Notes: generated from the letters alone by a model not told the origin. 64,000 bases of DNA from Marinobacter sp. SS5-14b (GCF_030541005.1 NZ_JASSVM010000003.1:62001-126000); one strand, 5' to 3'. Positions 1-9,140 are shown, counted from the first letter of the stretch. Program-made: numbers and translations.

Positions 1-2
1 CT

Positions 3-626
3 CTGTTTGCGGCTTCAGTTCAGGCTCATGCGGTGTTGATCATCGACAACTCAACGACCGGGCGGTACAACTCAGGGCTCGGTGATCTTGCTGCTATGGA
101 TGGCCCGGGCGGCTTTCTTTTGGGGGCGGGTAGCAGTGAGGGTGACCCAACGACTGTGTTGGCGGCAGACCCCGGCTTTACCTTTACTCCGGAGTTTGGT
201 GCGGATTGGTTGAATGGCGACTACACCGGCGGTACCTGGAGTGCTGCGGGCGCAGCTATTCCTGGCTCTTGGACGGTCAATACTGAAACCGCCATCGTTT
301 ACGACTTCTTTCTTGGTAGCCTCTCTGACCTGACCATAGACGTGGGCGTGGATAACGGCATCGTTTTGTGGCTCGACGGCACATTCCTGTTTGGCGCAAC
401 GGCTTCTGGCGGCGCCAACCTAAATGAGTACGACATTAACCTCTCGGGCATCGCCGCTGGCAATCACGCGCTGCAAATTCTCCGCGCTGACCATGGCGGA
501 AGCACCGGCTATGCTATTGAAGTGAATGCAGAAGCTGTTCAGGTACCGGAACCGGCTACCTTGGGGCTGATTGGTCTAGGGCTGTTCGGTATGGCTTTGT
601 CGCGCCGCAGGAAGTCCGCGACCTGA
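3..626 (+). CDS. PEP-CTERM sorting-domain protein (5' end outside window)
   Basis: The reading frame is open from the first bases, and the visible start encodes LFAASVQAHA followed by VLIIDNS. This reads as the end of a signal peptide with an AHA cleavage site, so the true start lies upstream. The mature part is a roughly 190-residue, glycine- and aspartate-rich beta-type domain of unknown function. The C-terminus is a classic PEP-CTERM signal: VPEPATL, a hydrophobic stretch, then SRRRKSAT. In this family the tail is recognised by a membrane exosortase, and such proteins are usually exported with exopolysaccharide or biofilm matrix. No exosortase gene is visible here. The sorting call is firm; the function of the mature domain is unknown. 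Confidence 0.85.
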   Translation: MFAASVQAHAVLIIDNSTTGRYNSGLGDLAAMDGPGGFLLGAGSSEGDPTTVLAADPGFTFTPEFGADWLNGDYTGGTWSAAGAAIPGSWTVNTETAIVYDFFLGSLSDLTIDVGVDNGIVLWLDGTFLFGATASGGANLNEYDINLSGIAAGNHALQILRADHGGSTGYAIEVNAEAVQVPEPATLGLIGLGLFGMALSRRRKSAT

Positions 627-642
627 GAATGAGACAGGTGAA

Positions 643-672
643 GGGTGCTTTGCCCGTACTGGCGAAGCACCC
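643..672. terminator. hairpin downstream of the PEP-CTERM gene
   Basis: GGGTGCTT pairs with AAGCACCC around a loop whose ends (GCC and GGC) extend the pairing. It lies 17 bp after the stop codon. There is no long T-run, so it may be a weak terminator or an mRNA-stabilising hairpin. Confidence 0.45.
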
Positions 673-751
673 CGAAGCTGTTGATGAGTCCGTGCTGGCT
701 TTTGATCAGAATAGTCGCCTTTATCGGCTCATGACTTAAATCTGTCATGAC

Positions 752-1420
752 TCACGCAAAATCGTACTCACCACCTTTTTCAAGAGCCGTCTGATAAGCC
801 GGTCTGGCGTGCACCCGATCAACCCAGGCGGTGATGTGGGGCCGGCTGCTACCAACAGTTCCCCGGGCTACGGCCGCCTCGAGCGGGAAGCTCATCTGAA
901 TATCGGCCGCGCTCAGCTTATCCCCCAAAAACCAGGTATTTTTCGCTAGGTGGGCTTCCACAAAATCCAGGTGTGTTTTGATCATCGGGCCGATGAAAAT
1001 CTGGTTGGTTTTGTCGGCAATGCCTTTGGCCACGGGCTTGATGAAGAACGGCATCGGGCTGGTTTTTACTTTCTCAAATACCAGGCGCATGACCAGCGGC
1101 GGCATCAAAGAGCCTTCGGCGTAGTGCATCCAGTAGGTGTAATCCAGCCAGGCCTGGCCGCTTCCTTCGGGCCGCATGGTGTCTTTGCCGTAGGTGTGGG
1201 CGAGGTATTCGATGATGGCGCCCGATTCTGCCACCACCAGATCACCGTCGGTGATCACCGGTGATTTGCCCAGTGGGTGAACTTTTTTGAGGCTGGCAGG
1301 GGCCAGCATGGTTTCGGGGTCACGCTCATAGTGCTGGATTTCGTAGGGCACACCCAACTCTTCCAGCATCCACAGGATACGTTGTGAGCGTGAATTGTTT
1401 AGGTGGTGAAGTGTAATCAT
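752..1420 (-). CDS. glutathione S-transferase family protein
   Basis: A 222-residue two-domain GST. The N-terminal thioredoxin-like half starts MITLHHLNNSRSQRILWMLE, where the NSRS segment is the usual catalytic Ser/Tyr region. It contains the glutathione-contact motif near VHPLGKSPVITDGDLVVAES. The C-terminal helical half contains the folding motif SAADIQMSFPLE. GSTs conjugate or reduce electrophiles with glutathione in the cytoplasm; the substrate cannot be deduced. The start was chosen at the ATG preceded by GGAG at good spacing; an upstream in-frame start would add 11 unrelated residues. It is transcribed alone, convergent with the PEP-CTERM gene. Confidence 0.88.
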   Translation of the reverse strand: MITLHHLNNSRSQRILWMLEELGVPYEIQHYERDPETMLAPASLKKVHPLGKSPVITDGDLVVAESGAIIEYLAHTYGKDTMRPEGSGQAWLDYTYWMHYAEGSLMPPLVMRLVFEKVKTSPMPFFIKPVAKGIADKTNQIFIGPMIKTHLDFVEAHLAKNTWFLGDKLSAADIQMSFPLEAAVARGTVGSSRPHITAWVDRVHARPAYQTALEKGGEYDFA

Positions 1421-1510
1421 GCAGAAACTCCGTTCGCATTGGAAAATGGGCACGTCAGTAAAGTAGTCTTAAAACGGCTTTTTGGTTCACCAATAATGTG
1501 CTCTGCCGCT

Positions 1511-2404
1511 TTAACTGTGATTTTTTGCCGCAAAGATATGGCGTTTCAGATCCTTGATAATCTCAGGCACTTTAAACGGTAACAGGGTTCTGGCTGCTTT
1601 TATCAGGTTGATAACAACATTCATCCGCTTGTACCAGAGTACTCGGCGTATCGTTTTTTTCATGGGTTGGTAGCCCTCCTGGTAGAGTTCGTCCACCCGG
1701 TCGGCATTGTTGGTGAGGCTGTATCCACTCAGATCCAACGGCACTGCTATATCGGCGTTTTTCAGCTGTTTTCGGGTGTTGAAGTCGATACCAATATTGA
1801 TGGCGTTGGTGATCACATCAAAAGTGTTGTCCGGTTTTGGGTACCGGCTGACATGGCTAAGGTCAACGGCCACGGTAATGCCAGCACCCATTTTAGCCAA
1901 TGGGGATATGGGGACATTTTCGACCAACCCACCGTCGACCAAGGTCCGGCCATTGATCTCTACGGGCACAAACAAGCCAGGCACCGCCATGGATGCACAG
2001 ACGACATCTGCCAGGTTTCCCTCCCGGAAGATCAGTTGCTCGCCGGTTTCGATATCCGTTGCGCAAATGGCCAGGGGAATGTTGGCATCTTCGATCCGGA
2101 CATCCCCCAGGTCCCGGTGGATCATGTCGCGAATGGCGTTGGTGCTGAACAGCCCGCCACGTTCGAGAGTGAAGTTAAGGATTTTGGACAGGTTTAACGT
2201 GGAGCAGATGGACAGTATCGACTCTGCGGGGCGACCGAAGGCGTGATAGCTTGCGACCAGTGCTCCGACGCTGGTTCCTGAAATGCAATGAATGGGAATG
2301 TTCTCTTCTTCAAAGGCTTTAAGAACGCCGATGTGAGCAATACCCTTGGCGGCACCGCCACCCAGAGCCAGGCCGATGCGGGTATTAAAGGGATTGAGTT
2401 TCAT
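1511..2404 (-). CDS. patatin-like phospholipase family protein (RssA-type)
   Basis: A 297-residue patatin-fold lipid acyl hydrolase. The oxyanion-hole motif GLALGGGAAKGIAHIG is near the N-terminus. The nucleophile elbow is GTSVG and the catalytic aspartate is in VDGGLVENVP, so the Ser-Asp dyad is complete. Relatives are small cytoplasmic or membrane-associated esterases/phospholipases of the YchK/RssA group. The start was placed at the ATG beginning MKLNPFN; a longer frame runs into the divergent neighbour. It diverges from the yqeY-like gene across about 60 bp, so the two promoters share this space. The natural substrate is unknown. Confidence 0.87.
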   Translation of the reverse strand: MKLNPFNTRIGLALGGGAAKGIAHIGVLKAFEEENIPIHCISGTSVGALVASYHAFGRPAESILSICSTLNLSKILNFTLERGGLFSTNAIRDMIHRDLGDVRIEDANIPLAICATDIETGEQLIFREGNLADVVCASMAVPGLFVPVEINGRTLVDGGLVENVPISPLAKMGAGITVAVDLSHVSRYPKPDNTFDVITNAINIGIDFNTRKQLKNADIAVPLDLSGYSLTNNADRVDELYQEGYQPMKKTIRRVLWYKRMNVVINLIKAARTLLPFKVPEIIKDLKRHIFAAKNHS

Positions 2405-2466
2405 GCATGAGAGCCTGATGATATTACAGATTAAAAACTTCAAATTAATGTTAACGGAGGTGGAGT

Positions 2467-2922
2467 ATGGCGGATCTATCACTCAAGGAACAACTGAGCA
2501 ACGCAGTTAAAGATGCGATGCGGAACAAGGATAAGGTTCGCTTGGTCACCTTGCGGATGGCGCAAGCCGCCGTCAAACAGATTGAAATTGATGAGCGCCG
2601 CGAACTGACGGATGACGATGTTCTGAAGGTGTTGGACAAGATGCTCAAACAACGCCGTGATGCAGCCAGTCAATACGACGATGCCGGTCGCCAGGAGTTG
2701 GGCGACAAGGAGCGGGCAGAAATGCTGATCATTGAAGAGTTTATGCCTGCTGCGTTGTCTGATGATGAACTGGACGGCCTGATTGGTGCGGCTGTCAGCG
2801 CAACCGGCGCCCAGGGTATGCAGGACATGGGTAGTGTGATGAATGAGCTGCGTCCGCAGGTAACCGGCAGGGTTGATATGGGGCACCTGAGCAAGAAAGT
2901 GCGGGTGGCGCTGGCAGGCTGA
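2467..2922 (+). CDS. GatB/YqeY domain-containing protein
   Basis: A 151-residue YqeY protein of the usual length, begun by ATG after a strong GGAGGTGGAG ribosome-binding site. YqeY resembles the tail domain of the amidotransferase subunit GatB, which binds tRNA. Freestanding YqeY proteins are thought to act on tRNA or amidation, but no reaction is proven. Visible family hallmarks include the N-terminal LKEQLSNAVKDAMRNKDK, the central EEFMPAALSDDEL and the C-terminal GRVDMGHLSKKV. In many gammaproteobacteria yqeY lies between rpsU and dnaG; here it does not, and neighbours give no functional hint. Confidence 0.88.
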   Translation: MADLSLKEQLSNAVKDAMRNKDKVRLVTLRMAQAAVKQIEIDERRELTDDDVLKVLDKMLKQRRDAASQYDDAGRQELGDKERAEMLIIEEFMPAALSDDELDGLIGAAVSATGAQGMQDMGSVMNELRPQVTGRVDMGHLSKKVRVALAG

Positions 2923-3015
2923 TGCGAGCACCGGTCTTCGATGCCTTGAATTGAGTGCTCAGCGCACTCAGCTCCAGGAGTTAGTGACACAAATCCGCCA
3001 ATATGGAGATCCGCC

Positions 3016-3654
3016 ATGCACGTATTTATCGCAGGAGCCAATGGACAAATTGGGCAGCACTTGTTGCAGGAAATGGCAGACAGCGGTCATGAGGCGCGGG
3101 CTTTGATTCGGCACCCGGACCAGGGGCCCGACTTGCAAAAGCTGGGCGCCACAGAAACGGTACTGGGTGATCTGGAGCACGATTGCAGCGAGGCCATGAG
3201 AGGCTGCGACGCGGTTATTTTTACTGCAGGCTCCGGGCCCCATACCGGGCCGGATAAAACCATTGATGTGGATCAGAACGGTGCCATCCAGCTGGTGGAT
3301 ACTGCCAAGGCCATGGGTATTAAACGCTTTATTATGGTGAGCACTATGCGAGCGGAAGAGCCCGAGAAAGGGCCCGAAAAACTCCGCCATTACCTTCAGG
3401 CCAAACGGAACGCGGATGAACATCTGAAGAGCAGCGGTCTGAACTACACCATCGTGCGCCCGGGGCGGCTGACCAATGATGATGGCAGTGGCAAAGTGGA
3501 AGTGAGCACCCGGCTGGAGACGTTTGGTGAAATTCCACGTCAGGATGTTGCCCGTGTGTTGCTGGCGGTTCTGGACTCCGACAATACCGATAACCGGGTG
3601 TTTGATGTGGTGGCGGGGGGTACGCCGGTACAAGATGCGCTGGCAAGTTTGTAA
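3016..3654 (+). CDS. NAD(P)-binding SDR-type oxidoreductase (atypical SDR_a5)
   Basis: A 212-residue single-domain Rossmann protein. The dinucleotide-binding motif GANGQIGQHL is at residues 7-16. Later features are FTAGSGP, VSTMRAEEPE and YTIVRPGRLT, typical of the atypical short-chain dehydrogenase group that includes YwnB/HSCARG-like proteins. The usual YxxxK active site is not clear, so it may sense NADPH or act as an epimerase-like enzyme rather than a classic dehydrogenase. ATG is preceded by GGAG. The small membrane-protein gene follows 39 bp downstream on the same strand and may be co-transcribed. Confidence 0.85.
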   Translation: MHVFIAGANGQIGQHLLQEMADSGHEARALIRHPDQGPDLQKLGATETVLGDLEHDCSEAMRGCDAVIFTAGSGPHTGPDKTIDVDQNGAIQLVDTAKAMGIKRFIMVSTMRAEEPEKGPEKLRHYLQAKRNADEHLKSSGLNYTIVRPGRLTNDDGSGKVEVSTRLETFGEIPRQDVARVLLAVLDSDNTDNRVFDVVAGGTPVQDALASL

Positions 3655-3693
3655 CCATGTCAGCTGGCAAATGAAAGCAACCGGGAGATATTG

Positions 3694-3873
3694 ATGGGCA
3701 CCTTACTGACCATTCTGGCGCTTCTGTTTCTTGCTCTCATCGTTATTATTCCGTTGGTGGAGAAGTATGCTCCAAAAGGCGAAGCCCGGGACTTCGGAAA
3801 GATCACGCGGTGGTTTATACCCTTGATGGCGCTGGCTCTAGTGCTGCAGCTGCTTCGGCATTACTTTATGTGA
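3694..3873 (+). CDS. small two-helix membrane protein, unknown function
   Basis: A 59-residue protein with two predicted membrane helices (about residues 3-22 and 38-56) separated by a charged loop, EKYAPKGEARDFGK. The ATG at 3694 was preferred over the adjacent TTG because GGGAG lies about seven bases upstream of it. It follows the SDR gene closely. No family name is recognised. Confidence 0.65.
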   Translation: MGTLLTILALLFLALIVIIPLVEKYAPKGEARDFGKITRWFIPLMALALVLQLLRHYFM

Positions 3874-4012
3874 TGTTGTTTGGTGCCGGCCTCAGAATTA
3901 AAGGGTAACGCCTATATCTCCGGCCCCGTAAGCATGCTAAAACGTCGTCGCCCAGCCGTCGCCAGTGTTTCCTGGAGTAACCGGGTATTCTTCCATTCAT
4001 CAGGATCTCAGC

Positions 4013-4357
4013 ATGTCAGACAAATTTTTCTACAAGGGTCGGCAGGACGCTCGCCAGCACCACACCGCCCACGGCGGCTTCAAGACCAAGGCCAGCCAGA
4101 AAAGTGGAAGTAAGAAGTACCCATTAACGCTGGTGGTGACCAGTGAGGCGCGCAAACAAGAGATTGAAGCCCAGGTGGCTGAGGCAGGTCTCTACGCGAC
4201 TATTACAGTGGATACCCGTGAAGGCGCAGTTGAATCCATTGCCGAGCTGACCGTCATTCTGAACAAGGTTTCGACCATTACCACAACCAAAGCACCTTCC
4301 CGGAACGACCCCTGCAGTTGCGGTAGTGGCCTTAAGTTCAAGAAGTGCTGCGGCTGA
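4013..4357 (+). CDS. PBPRA1643-family SWIM/SEC-C metal-binding protein
   Basis: A 114-residue protein ending in an SEC-C zinc motif, RNDPCSCGSGLKFKKCC, the same CxCx8CC cluster that ends SecA. The N-terminal part, SDKFFYKGRQDARQHHTAHG, and a short alpha/beta body match a conserved family of small metal-binding proteins in marine gammaproteobacteria. The role is unknown; the SEC-C tail suggests zinc binding and perhaps contact with ribosomes or SecB-like partners. The start is the ATG encoding MSDKFF; upstream in-frame codons look non-coding. The next gene starts 28 bp downstream. Confidence 0.82.
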   Translation: MSDKFFYKGRQDARQHHTAHGGFKTKASQKSGSKKYPLTLVVTSEARKQEIEAQVAEAGLYATITVDTREGAVESIAELTVILNKVSTITTTKAPSRNDPCSCGSGLKFKKCCG

Positions 4358-4385
4358 TGGTTTTTCGGTTAATGAGAGAATTCTA

Positions 4386-4817
4386 ATGACTATTTGTGGT
4401 GTTGAATTGACGGGCAGTGATGCCGTGGTGTGTTTGCTGAGCCTGGACCGTGGGCAGTTCAGCCTGCCGGAGTGCAAGGTACGCAAGCTCTCTTTGAGCA
4501 AGAACCACACACGGGAGGATCTGAAACAGTTTCAGGCGGCGTTCGCGGCGTTGATGGTGGAGCATGAGGTGTCCAGTGTCGCGATCAAAGAGCGGATGCC
4601 GAAGGGTAAATTTGCCGGTGGCGCCATCAGCTTCAAGCTGGAAGCGACTATTCAGCTGATTGCCGATCCTGAGCTGGACGTAAGGCTGCTGACACCTGCG
4701 CTGATCAAATCCACCTTGGCCGCCAAACCGCTGCCCATTCCGTTCTCTGAGACCGGCCTGAAGGTATTTCAGGAAACTGCTTTTATCGCCGCGTATGTTG
4801 GTTTGATGGCGAAATAA
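4386..4817 (+). CDS. DUF3010 family protein
   Basis: A 143-residue protein matching the DUF3010 family, beginning MTICGVELTGSDAVVCLL. The fold resembles an RNase H-like pattern: an opening beta-strand with an acidic residue, then CKVRKLSLSKNHTREDLKQF, and a KERMPKGKFAGG segment in the middle. The function is not established. The ATG at 4386 was chosen because the family starts there and the preceding in-frame codons overlap the SEC-C gene. It probably shares a transcript with the SEC-C protein and the DUF4112 gene. Confidence 0.8.
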   Translation: MTICGVELTGSDAVVCLLSLDRGQFSLPECKVRKLSLSKNHTREDLKQFQAAFAALMVEHEVSSVAIKERMPKGKFAGGAISFKLEATIQLIADPELDVRLLTPALIKSTLAAKPLPIPFSETGLKVFQETAFIAAYVGLMAK

Positions 4818-4854
4818 CCCGCAACCCTTTTGTTGAGTGGCACTTGGAGACGGC

Positions 4855-5313
4855 ATGGCACAACCACCCACCGAAGCCCGGCAAAGGGCAATCCTGAAAC
4901 GGCTCGAGACCTTCAGCCGTTTCACGGATAGCAGTATTGGTATTCCTTTCACACGCTTCAAGTTCGGGGTGGAAGCAATCATCGGTCTGGTTCCGGTGGT
5001 GGGCGACCTGGCGGGCCTGGTGCTGTCCGGTTACGTGCTGGTCGAGGCGCAGCGCGCTGGAGCCAGCAAGGCCGTCAAATTGAACATGCTGCGTAACATG
5101 GGAGTCGATTTTATTGGCGGGATGCTGCCGGTGGTGGGTGATGCGTTTGACGCCATTTTCAAAGCCAATACCCGTAATACGCGTTTGTTGAAGAACTACC
5201 TCGAAAAACAGCTGGAGATAGAGCCGCCTCCACCGCCATTTCCCTGGGTGACGCTGATTTGGTTGTCCATTCTTTTTGCCGTTGTGACCGGCGGACTCAC
5301 ACTTTTTCTGTAA
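4855..5313 (+). CDS. DUF4112 domain-containing membrane protein
   Basis: A 152-residue protein of the DUF4112 family. The core reads IPFTRFKFGVEAIIGLVPVV followed by GDLAGLVLSGYVLVEAQRAG and a second VVGDAFDAIFKAN unit: two hydrophobic segments each ending in a VVGD motif. A further membrane helix lies at the C-terminus after a proline-rich PPPPPFPW hinge. The ATG at 4855 is preceded by GGAG; an upstream GTG is less likely. The function is unknown and location is the inner membrane by prediction. Confidence 0.78.
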   Translation: MAQPPTEARQRAILKRLETFSRFTDSSIGIPFTRFKFGVEAIIGLVPVVGDLAGLVLSGYVLVEAQRAGASKAVKLNMLRNMGVDFIGGMLPVVGDAFDAIFKANTRNTRLLKNYLEKQLEIEPPPPPFPWVTLIWLSILFAVVTGGLTLFL

Positions 5314-5402
5314 GGCCTTTTTTGCGGGGCTATTTTTTTCGTCTTCGTCTATCCTGAAAGCGCTGAACTCCTACAATAACAAGACCCTGAAGGGACACAG
5401 TC

Positions 5403-7142
5403 ATGGCTCAATACGACGTCATCATCGAAGGCGGCCGCTATTTCGACGGCACCGGAGCTCCTTCTGCTATTCGTAACCTCGCAATCAAAAATGGCCGTAT
5501 CGCCAAGGTCACCGCTGCCCCCATTGCTCATACTGATGCCAAACGTGTGATCGATGCTACGGGGAAGTGGGTCACCCCGGGGTTTCTGGATACCCATACT
5601 CATTACGATGCTGAGTTGCTGGTGAGCCCGAGCCTGTCGGAGTCTGTGCGCCATGGAGTGACCACGGTGCTCGTGGGCAGTTGCTCTCTGAGCATGATTT
5701 GCAGTGATTACGAAGATGCCTCCGACATTTTTACCCGGGTGGAAACTGTTCCCCGGGAGCGTGTGCTCCCCATCCTGAAAGCCCACAAAACCTGGTCCAC
5801 TCCGAAACAGTGGGTGGAGCATATAAAACAGATGCCCCTCGGCCCGAACGTGGTCAGCTTTCTGGGGCACAGTGATTTACGGGTTGGCGTGATGGGGTTG
5901 AGCCGGGCCACCGATCTTGAAATCCGGCCAACCGAAGCGGAAATGCAGGCCATGGAGACGCATCTCAAGGAAGCCCTCGATCAGGGCTTTCTGGGGCTGT
6001 CGACCATGTGTCTGAAGTGGGACAAAATCGACGGCGACCGGGAGTGGTCCAAGAGCCTGCCCAGCACCTACGCTCAGTGGGCGGAAATCGCCCGTCTGAA
6101 CAAGCTGGTGCGCCAGTATAATCGGGTGCATCAGGGCGCGCCGAATGCCGCCACACCGTTGCAGATTCTTCAGTATGTGCGTGAATGCCTGGGCTGGCTG
6201 CGTCGACCGTTGAAAACCACCCTGATCAGCCAGATGGATCTCAAAGGCAGCGCCTACCTGACGAACCTCACCAAGCTGACGTCACTGTTTACCAACGCCC
6301 TGCGTGGTGATTTTCGGTGGCAGGTATTACCCACGCCGTTCACCGTTTATGCCGATGGCATTGATGTGGTCTTTTTCGAAGAGTTTGGGGCTGGTGAAAT
6401 GGCTCTGGACCTGAAAGACGCTGTCGAGCGCAATGAGTTGCTGAAAGATGAGGCTTACCGCCGAAAGTTCCGAAAATTCTACGGCGAGAAGCTTAGCCCC
6501 CGGGTGTGGCAGCGGGATTTCGGCGACGCCACGATCATTGATTGTCCGGACTCATCTTTGATCGGCAAAAATTTTGAAGAGGTCGCCAGGGCTCGCAACA
6601 TTCATGTGGTGGATCTGTTCCTGGATCTGGTGGTGGAGTTTGGCAAGAAAATTCGTTGGTATACCACCGTGGGTAACCATCGTAAGCAGGTGCTCAAACG
6701 CATCGTTAAAGATCCTCGCTCTCTGATCACTTTCAGCGACGCCGGTGCCCATATCCGCAATATGGCGTTCTACAACCTGCCACTGCGAATGCTGAAGCTG
6801 GTGCACGAGTCCATCGAGGAAGGCGATCCGATAATGACCATGGAGCAGGCCGTACATCGGCTTACCGGTGACCAGGCCGACTGGTTCGGCATAGACGCCG
6901 GCAAGATCCGCGAAGGTGATCGGGCTGATGTGGTAGTGCTGGACCCGGCAGGCTTTGGCCAGAACCTGGAAGCGGTGTACTGGGGCGAGATGGAAAATTT
7001 TGACTTGCAACGCCTGGTCAACCGCAACCCGGGCATTGTGAAGACGGTGCTGATTAACGGAAAGCTGGCAGTGGATGAGGAGGAGTTTTCGCCGGAGTTT
7101 GGTCGCGCTATGGGTTTTGGTGCATTTATTCCCGCCCAATAG
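5403..7142 (+). CDS. N-acyl-D-amino-acid deacylase family amidohydrolase
   Basis: A 579-residue metal-dependent amidohydrolase of the D-aminoacylase/dihydroorotase-like group. The first metal pair is in PGFLDTHTHYDAELL, a further histidine lies in FLGHSDLRVGVMG, and the catalytic aspartate is in LITFSDAGAHIRNM. The C-terminal small domain contains IREGDRADVVVLDP, typical of the superfamily. Characterised relatives release D-amino acids from N-acyl-D-amino acids, but many homologues of this length have unproven substrates. ATG follows AAGGGA. It is monocistronic by spacing. The terminal dadA gene at 62.4 kb could in principle use D-amino acids, but the genes are not linked. Confidence 0.82.
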   Translation: MAQYDVIIEGGRYFDGTGAPSAIRNLAIKNGRIAKVTAAPIAHTDAKRVIDATGKWVTPGFLDTHTHYDAELLVSPSLSESVRHGVTTVLVGSCSLSMICSDYEDASDIFTRVETVPRERVLPILKAHKTWSTPKQWVEHIKQMPLGPNVVSFLGHSDLRVGVMGLSRATDLEIRPTEAEMQAMETHLKEALDQGFLGLSTMCLKWDKIDGDREWSKSLPSTYAQWAEIARLNKLVRQYNRVHQGAPNAATPLQILQYVRECLGWLRRPLKTTLISQMDLKGSAYLTNLTKLTSLFTNALRGDFRWQVLPTPFTVYADGIDVVFFEEFGAGEMALDLKDAVERNELLKDEAYRRKFRKFYGEKLSPRVWQRDFGDATIIDCPDSSLIGKNFEEVARARNIHVVDLFLDLVVEFGKKIRWYTTVGNHRKQVLKRIVKDPRSLITFSDAGAHIRNMAFYNLPLRMLKLVHESIEEGDPIMTMEQAVHRLTGDQADWFGIDAGKIREGDRADVVVLDPAGFGQNLEAVYWGEMENFDLQRLVNRNPGIVKTVLINGKLAVDEEEFSPEFGRAMGFGAFIPAQ

Positions 7143-7267
7143 ATCTGAAACCGGGGGGCGAGGGGTTCTGCTTTCCATTTCGTAACGGCTGGCCCTGGTC
7201 TCATCCGCTAACATCTGCGATTTACTCGGCTTTGTTCGGTTCATCCGTGGTTCAATAGGTTCAATTA

Positions 7268-7963
7268 ATGGCGAAAACGTCTTTGGTCCGCACATCCGTG
7301 CGCTGGCTCGCGCTCACATTCGCAGGCTTGATTGCGCTGTTGTTCGTGCTGATCCTGTTGTTGCGATTTGTGAATCCTCCCACATCGGCCTTCATGTTGG
7401 CTTATCAGGTCGGCAGTGCGCCCCAGCCAATACGGCATGAGTGGGTGCCGATGACCGAGATCTCGCCCTGGATGCCTCTGGCGGTGGTTGCCAGTGAAGA
7501 TCAGCGGTTCCCGCACCATTTGGGGGTGGACTTTGAGGCCATCCGTAAGGCCGTATCGGAACACAAGGCGGGTGAGGGGCTTCGTGGTGCCAGTACAATC
7601 ACTCAGCAAACGGCCAAGAATCTTTTTCTCTGGAATGGCCGCAGTTTTGTTCGCAAAGCCATCGAAGCCGGCCTGGCCGTGGCCATCGACGGCCTGTGGT
7701 CAAAACAGCGGGTGCTGGAGGTGTACCTGAACATTGCCGAGTTCGGCCCCGGCATCTATGGGGTGGAGGCCGCCAGTCAGGTTTACTTCGGCATTCCGGC
7801 GAGGTTTCTCTCGGAAAATCAGGCCGCCCGGTTGGCAGCGGTATTGCCAAACCCCAATGTTTTGAGTGTTACCTCGCCGACGACTTATGTGCAGGAGCGG
7901 GTAGATTGGATTCTCGGGCAGATGGATCAGCTGTCCGGGCTGCGGTATCTCGAAGGGCTTTAG
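7268..7963 (+). CDS. mtgA: monofunctional peptidoglycan glycosyltransferase
   Basis: A 231-residue GT51 enzyme that polymerises lipid II into glycan strands on the periplasmic face of the inner membrane. One N-terminal membrane anchor (about residues 12-36) precedes the five family motifs: ASEDQRFPHHLGVD with the catalytic glutamate, RGASTITQQTAKNLFLW, FVRKAIEA, KQRVLEVYLNIAEFG and GVEAASQVYFG. There is no transpeptidase domain, so it is MtgA rather than a class A penicillin-binding protein. Length is normal. Confidence 0.95.
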   Translation: MAKTSLVRTSVRWLALTFAGLIALLFVLILLLRFVNPPTSAFMLAYQVGSAPQPIRHEWVPMTEISPWMPLAVVASEDQRFPHHLGVDFEAIRKAVSEHKAGEGLRGASTITQQTAKNLFLWNGRSFVRKAIEAGLAVAIDGLWSKQRVLEVYLNIAEFGPGIYGVEAASQVYFGIPARFLSENQAARLAAVLPNPNVLSVTSPTTYVQERVDWILGQMDQLSGLRYLEGL

Positions 7964-8146
7964 TCAGTGATCAATGCAAAGCAGGGAACCGGAAATGCGA
8001 TCCCCGATGCCGGTGGGGCAATATCTCACACTGGTAGGGGACAATTTTGCGCAACCATCCGGGACATGATTTGTTACCGTGCGGCCTCTTGGAGCGACCA
8101 GAGTTCTGGTCATTGATTTTGGAAAACAAATTAAGGACTTCCTGCT

Positions 8147-9049
8147 GTGACTACCCAATCTGAAACCTATTTGTCCCAACGCCCCCCTGTGACACCGCGC
8201 AAAATAAAGGCCGGACCACCGCTGAGCTGGATTTCAGGGTCTTTGCGGTTACTTCGCGAGAATTGGGGCGTGATTCTACCCGCCTATTTTCTGGTTATTC
8301 TGGCACCGGTTCTGGCACAAGTCGGGCTGTTCAGTACTATCTCCAGAAGTGGTTTCGGCACGATCGTCCTGATCGTAGCGGCCATCATACTCCTGACGCT
8401 GCTGCTCAATGCGGGTTTGATCGCCATGTTTCATTCGGTGGCTGAAGGTCGTCCCCGATTCTCTCAGGTGTTTGCAGGCTTCGGAGGACATTCGTTACTT
8501 CATATTCTCCTGATGGTCGTTTTGATGGCAGTGGCATCATTAGCCATGGCGGGCGTCGGCTACTGGGTATTCAGTGTTATCGATATATCGAGCTGGATGT
8601 CCGGCATGGGGCAATACGGCGGCTATATGGGACCGAGTTCCGGCGGGCAGAGCGGAATGGTTTGGGTGGTGCTTGCAGTCGTTGCCGGCTTTGCTGCTCT
8701 AACGGTGTTTTTCGCACTGTTTTGCTATGCGATTCCGTTGATTGTTGTCTCGCGCCAGGGGGCGATGAATGCCACGGTTAACAGCTTCCGTGCCAGTTTC
8801 AAGAACCTGTTCGTACTGATGTTTTTTGCAGTGAATGCGCTGGCGTTCAGCCAGCTGTTGTTTGCTCCATTCATTCTGGTCAGTGCATCAAGCGCTTCGG
8901 CGATCTTTATCACCGTGATGGCATTCCTCGTGTTGTTCGTGTCCGGAGCGGTTATTAGTGGTGCCTACTACCTGTCTTTCCGCGATATTCTGCTGGCAGA
9001 CCCTCTGCCGGCAGATGAGGCAGAAGCAGGGGATGCTGCTCTGGCCTGA
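8147..9049 (+). CDS. BPSS1780-type multi-pass membrane protein
   Basis: A 300-residue integral membrane protein with about six helices. It begins at a GTG that follows AAGGACT. The start resembles the BPSS1780-family N-terminus: a cytoplasmic leader, then GPPLSWISGSLRLLRENWG. A glycine/serine-rich insertion (about residues 145-170) separates helices 3 and 4. The C-terminus is acidic (ADPLPADEAEAGDAA). No enzymatic motif is visible and the function is unknown. Confidence 0.72.
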   Translation: MTTQSETYLSQRPPVTPRKIKAGPPLSWISGSLRLLRENWGVILPAYFLVILAPVLAQVGLFSTISRSGFGTIVLIVAAIILLTLLLNAGLIAMFHSVAEGRPRFSQVFAGFGGHSLLHILLMVVLMAVASLAMAGVGYWVFSVIDISSWMSGMGQYGGYMGPSSGGQSGMVWVVLAVVAGFAALTVFFALFCYAIPLIVVSRQGAMNATVNSFRASFKNLFVLMFFAVNALAFSQLLFAPFILVSASSASAIFITVMAFLVLFVSGAVISGAYYLSFRDILLADPLPADEAEAGDAALA

Positions 9050-9140
9050 AGGGGCTGTTGAACAGTTTTTTATCCGCGCTCACGATTGGGCTAGTATGGG
9101 CTTTTCGCCAATCACATAGCTTCAGAGTGAGCCGGTTCCC

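Noticed and set aside
539..748. Minus-strand frame across the end of the PEP-CTERM gene
   Set aside because: It overlaps the PEP-CTERM sorting domain and the hairpin, has no ribosome-binding site and encodes no recognisable protein.
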